Shown here in pieces: positions 63,128 through 64,000 of a stretch of DNA of 64,000 nt. The translations under genes and the position numbers were made by a program. The notes beneath the pieces were generated by a model. The model saw nothing but the letters and a program-made list of their open reading frames with translations. It ran no database searches and was not told the DNA's origin. The stretch comes from Macrococcoides epidermidis (GTDB lineage Bacteria; Bacillota; Bacilli; Staphylococcales; Staphylococcaceae): the NCBI RefSeq assembly GCF_042659445.1, contig NZ_JBHSSR010000001.1; one strand, 5' to 3'. How positions within the stretch are numbered: the stretch's first letter is position 1; each line of letters starts with the position of its first letter.

Positions 63128-63502
63128 CTATTCTTCATCGTCCAGTTTAATAACACGTACACCTTGTATATAGATGTTTACTGAATTTACTTTTAAGTTT
63201 AATGTTTTTTCTAATGTATATTTAACAGATGATTGAACGTTATTTGCAATTTCAGAAATCTTTGTACCGTATGCAACGATGATATACATATCAACATCTA
63301 ATACACCATCATTATTCGTTACAATGACACCTTTTGAATAATTATCTCTTCCAACGATATCTGCTATACCGTCTCTTACCTGATGTTTACTCGCCATTCC
63401 AATAATGCCATAGCATTCTACTGCAGTACCACCTGCAATTGTAGCAATGACATCACTTGAAATATCAATAGAGCCTAATTCATTTGTTATCTCTAACGTC
63501 AT
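63128..63502 (-). CDS. Asp23/Gls24-family envelope protein (YloU)
   Basis: A 124-residue Asp23/DUF322 protein: LGSIDISSDVIATIAGGTAVECYGIIGMAS, DVDMYIIVAYGTKISEIANNVQ and VNSVNIYIQGVRV are the family pattern. Members associate with the membrane and envelope stress; the job of this paralog (YloU in B. subtilis, always next to fakA) is not established. The ATG at 63502 follows AAGGAGG. First gene of a two-gene unit with fakA. Confidence 0.93.
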   Translation of the reverse strand: MTLEITNELGSIDISSDVIATIAGGTAVECYGIIGMASKHQVRDGIADIVGRDNYSKGVIVTNNDGVLDVDMYIIVAYGTKISEIANNVQSSVKYTLEKTLNLKVNSVNIYIQGVRVIKLDDEE

Positions 63503-63538
63503 AATCCATCCTCCTTATCGTTTTACATTCGTCACATT

Positions 63539-63568
63539 ATTATAATCAATAATTTATGATAATTACAA
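63539..63568 (-). promoter_or_regulatory. Promoter of the Asp23-family gene and fakA
   Basis: TTGTAA (63563-63568) and TATAAT (63539-63544) are 18 bp apart on the minus strand, about 37 bp before the start codon. Confidence 0.65.
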
Positions 63569-63656
63569 GAATTCTATTGTATTCTGTGTAATTTATTATA
63601 AATGAATAGTAAATCATACACAAAATGACAAAATTATACTCAGAAATTTAACTTTT

Positions 63657-63665
63657 TGCTATAAT
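63657..63665 (+). promoter_or_regulatory. Extended -10 promoter of the MoxR gene
   Basis: TGCTATAAT on the plus strand is a complete extended -10 element about 38 bp before the ATG of the MoxR gene. No good -35 is seen 17 bp upstream. Confidence 0.5.
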
Positions 63666-63702
63666 TAATTTACTAAATATTCAAAAAAATGAGGTAGATA
63701 AG

Positions 63703-64000
63703 ATGAACACCATAATACAGGAATGGGAAAAAGGATTTATCGGCCATACAGAAAGTTTAAATATTATCTACTGTGCAATGCTCAGTAGAGGACATATTTT
63801 ACTGGAAGGTCCACCAGGTGTCGGAAAAACACAACTCGCACATACAATCGCACATTCTTTAGGTCTACAATTTAATCGTATTCAGTTTACACCTGATGTG
63901 TTACCGAGCGATATTACAGGAATAAAGTTTTTCCACCCTGGATCGAAACAGTTTGAAATTAAATATGGCCCAGCATTTACAAATATATTACTTGCAGATG
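63703..64000 (+). CDS. MoxR-family AAA+ ATPase (cut by the window end)
   Basis: Ninety-nine codons are visible from the ATG at 63703, 8 nt after GAGGT. The N-terminus MNTIIQEWEKGFIGHTESLN leads to Walker A in LEGPPGVGKTQLAHTIA, then LGLQFNRIQFTPDVLPSDIT and FEIKYGPAFTNILLAD, the MoxR-family hallmark region before Walker B. MoxR ATPases act as chaperones for metal or von Willebrand A domain partners, usually encoded next door; that neighbour would lie beyond 64000. It is divergent from the fakA unit. In S. aureus the gene next to the Asp23-family gene is rpmB, which is not seen here. Confidence 0.9.
   Translation, partial: MNTIIQEWEKGFIGHTESLNIIYCAMLSRGHILLEGPPGVGKTQLAHTIAHSLGLQFNRIQFTPDVLPSDITGIKFFHPGSKQFEIKYGPAFTNILLAD

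Noticed and set aside
1..64000. IS elements, tRNA/rRNA genes and prophage
   Set aside because: I looked for transposase motifs, terminal inverted repeats and tRNA/rRNA-like sequence and saw none. The xerC gene is the chromosomal dimer-resolution recombinase in its normal operon, not a phage integrase.

Overview
This window is low-GC Gram-positive chromosome from the Staphylococcaceae. Gene order and protein sequences follow Staphylococcus closely (rbfA/infB/nusA/polC, proS to rpsB, codY/hslUV/xerC, topA, sucCD, rbgA, rplS/trmD, ffh/smc, acpP/fab/plsX/fapR, recG, fakA), but several junctions differ from S. aureus. I infer Macrococcus or a close relative; a 16S gene is not present to settle this.

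Layout. Almost all housekeeping genes lie on the minus strand, so they read from right to left. Positions 1-1343 hold the start of an ica (poly-N-acetylglucosamine biofilm) operon, icaA and the beginning of icaD, placed directly after rbfA. Positions 2099-2740 hold a tandem array of ten complete 61-bp units plus a partial one, each unit with a hairpin. A NERD-domain gene (2748-3644) follows. Array and NERD gene together separate infB from rbfA, which then carries its own consensus promoter and terminator. Positions 3885-8234 are the rimP-nusA-ylxR-ylxQ-infB operon, and 8348-22138 hold polC, proS, the rseP/dxr/cdsA/uppS lipid and cell-wall precursor block, frr, pyrH, tsf and rpsB. Positions 22334-34784 hold codY, hslUV, xerC, trmFO, topA, dprA, sucCD, rnhB and rbgA.

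Positions 34899-43582 are the clearest accessory module: a plus-strand, tightly overlapping five-gene operon inserted between rbgA and rplS. It encodes a GT2 glycosyltransferase, a GtrA-family membrane protein, two tandem YfhO-family membrane glycosyltransferases and a DUF2079 membrane protein. The likely job is lipid-linked sugar transfer to an extracytoplasmic polymer such as teichoic acid, with three separate candidate GT-C transferases fed by one donor-making pair.

Positions 43711-63502 return to core genes: rplS, trmD, rimM, khpA, rpsP, ffh, ylxM, ftsY, smc, rnc, acpP, fabG, fabD, plsX, fapR, then a class A sortase gene (srtA) lying between fapR and recG, then recG, the L-serine dehydratase genes, fakA and an Asp23-family gene. 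At the right edge a plus-strand MoxR-type AAA+ ATPase begins and is cut by the window end.

Cell-surface functions recur here: ica polysaccharide, the GtrB/GtrA/YfhO/DUF2079 operon, sortase A, UppS/CdsA/RseP and the FapR lipid regulon. No rRNA, tRNA, IS element, prophage or CRISPR array was seen. Promoters and terminators listed were read by eye.
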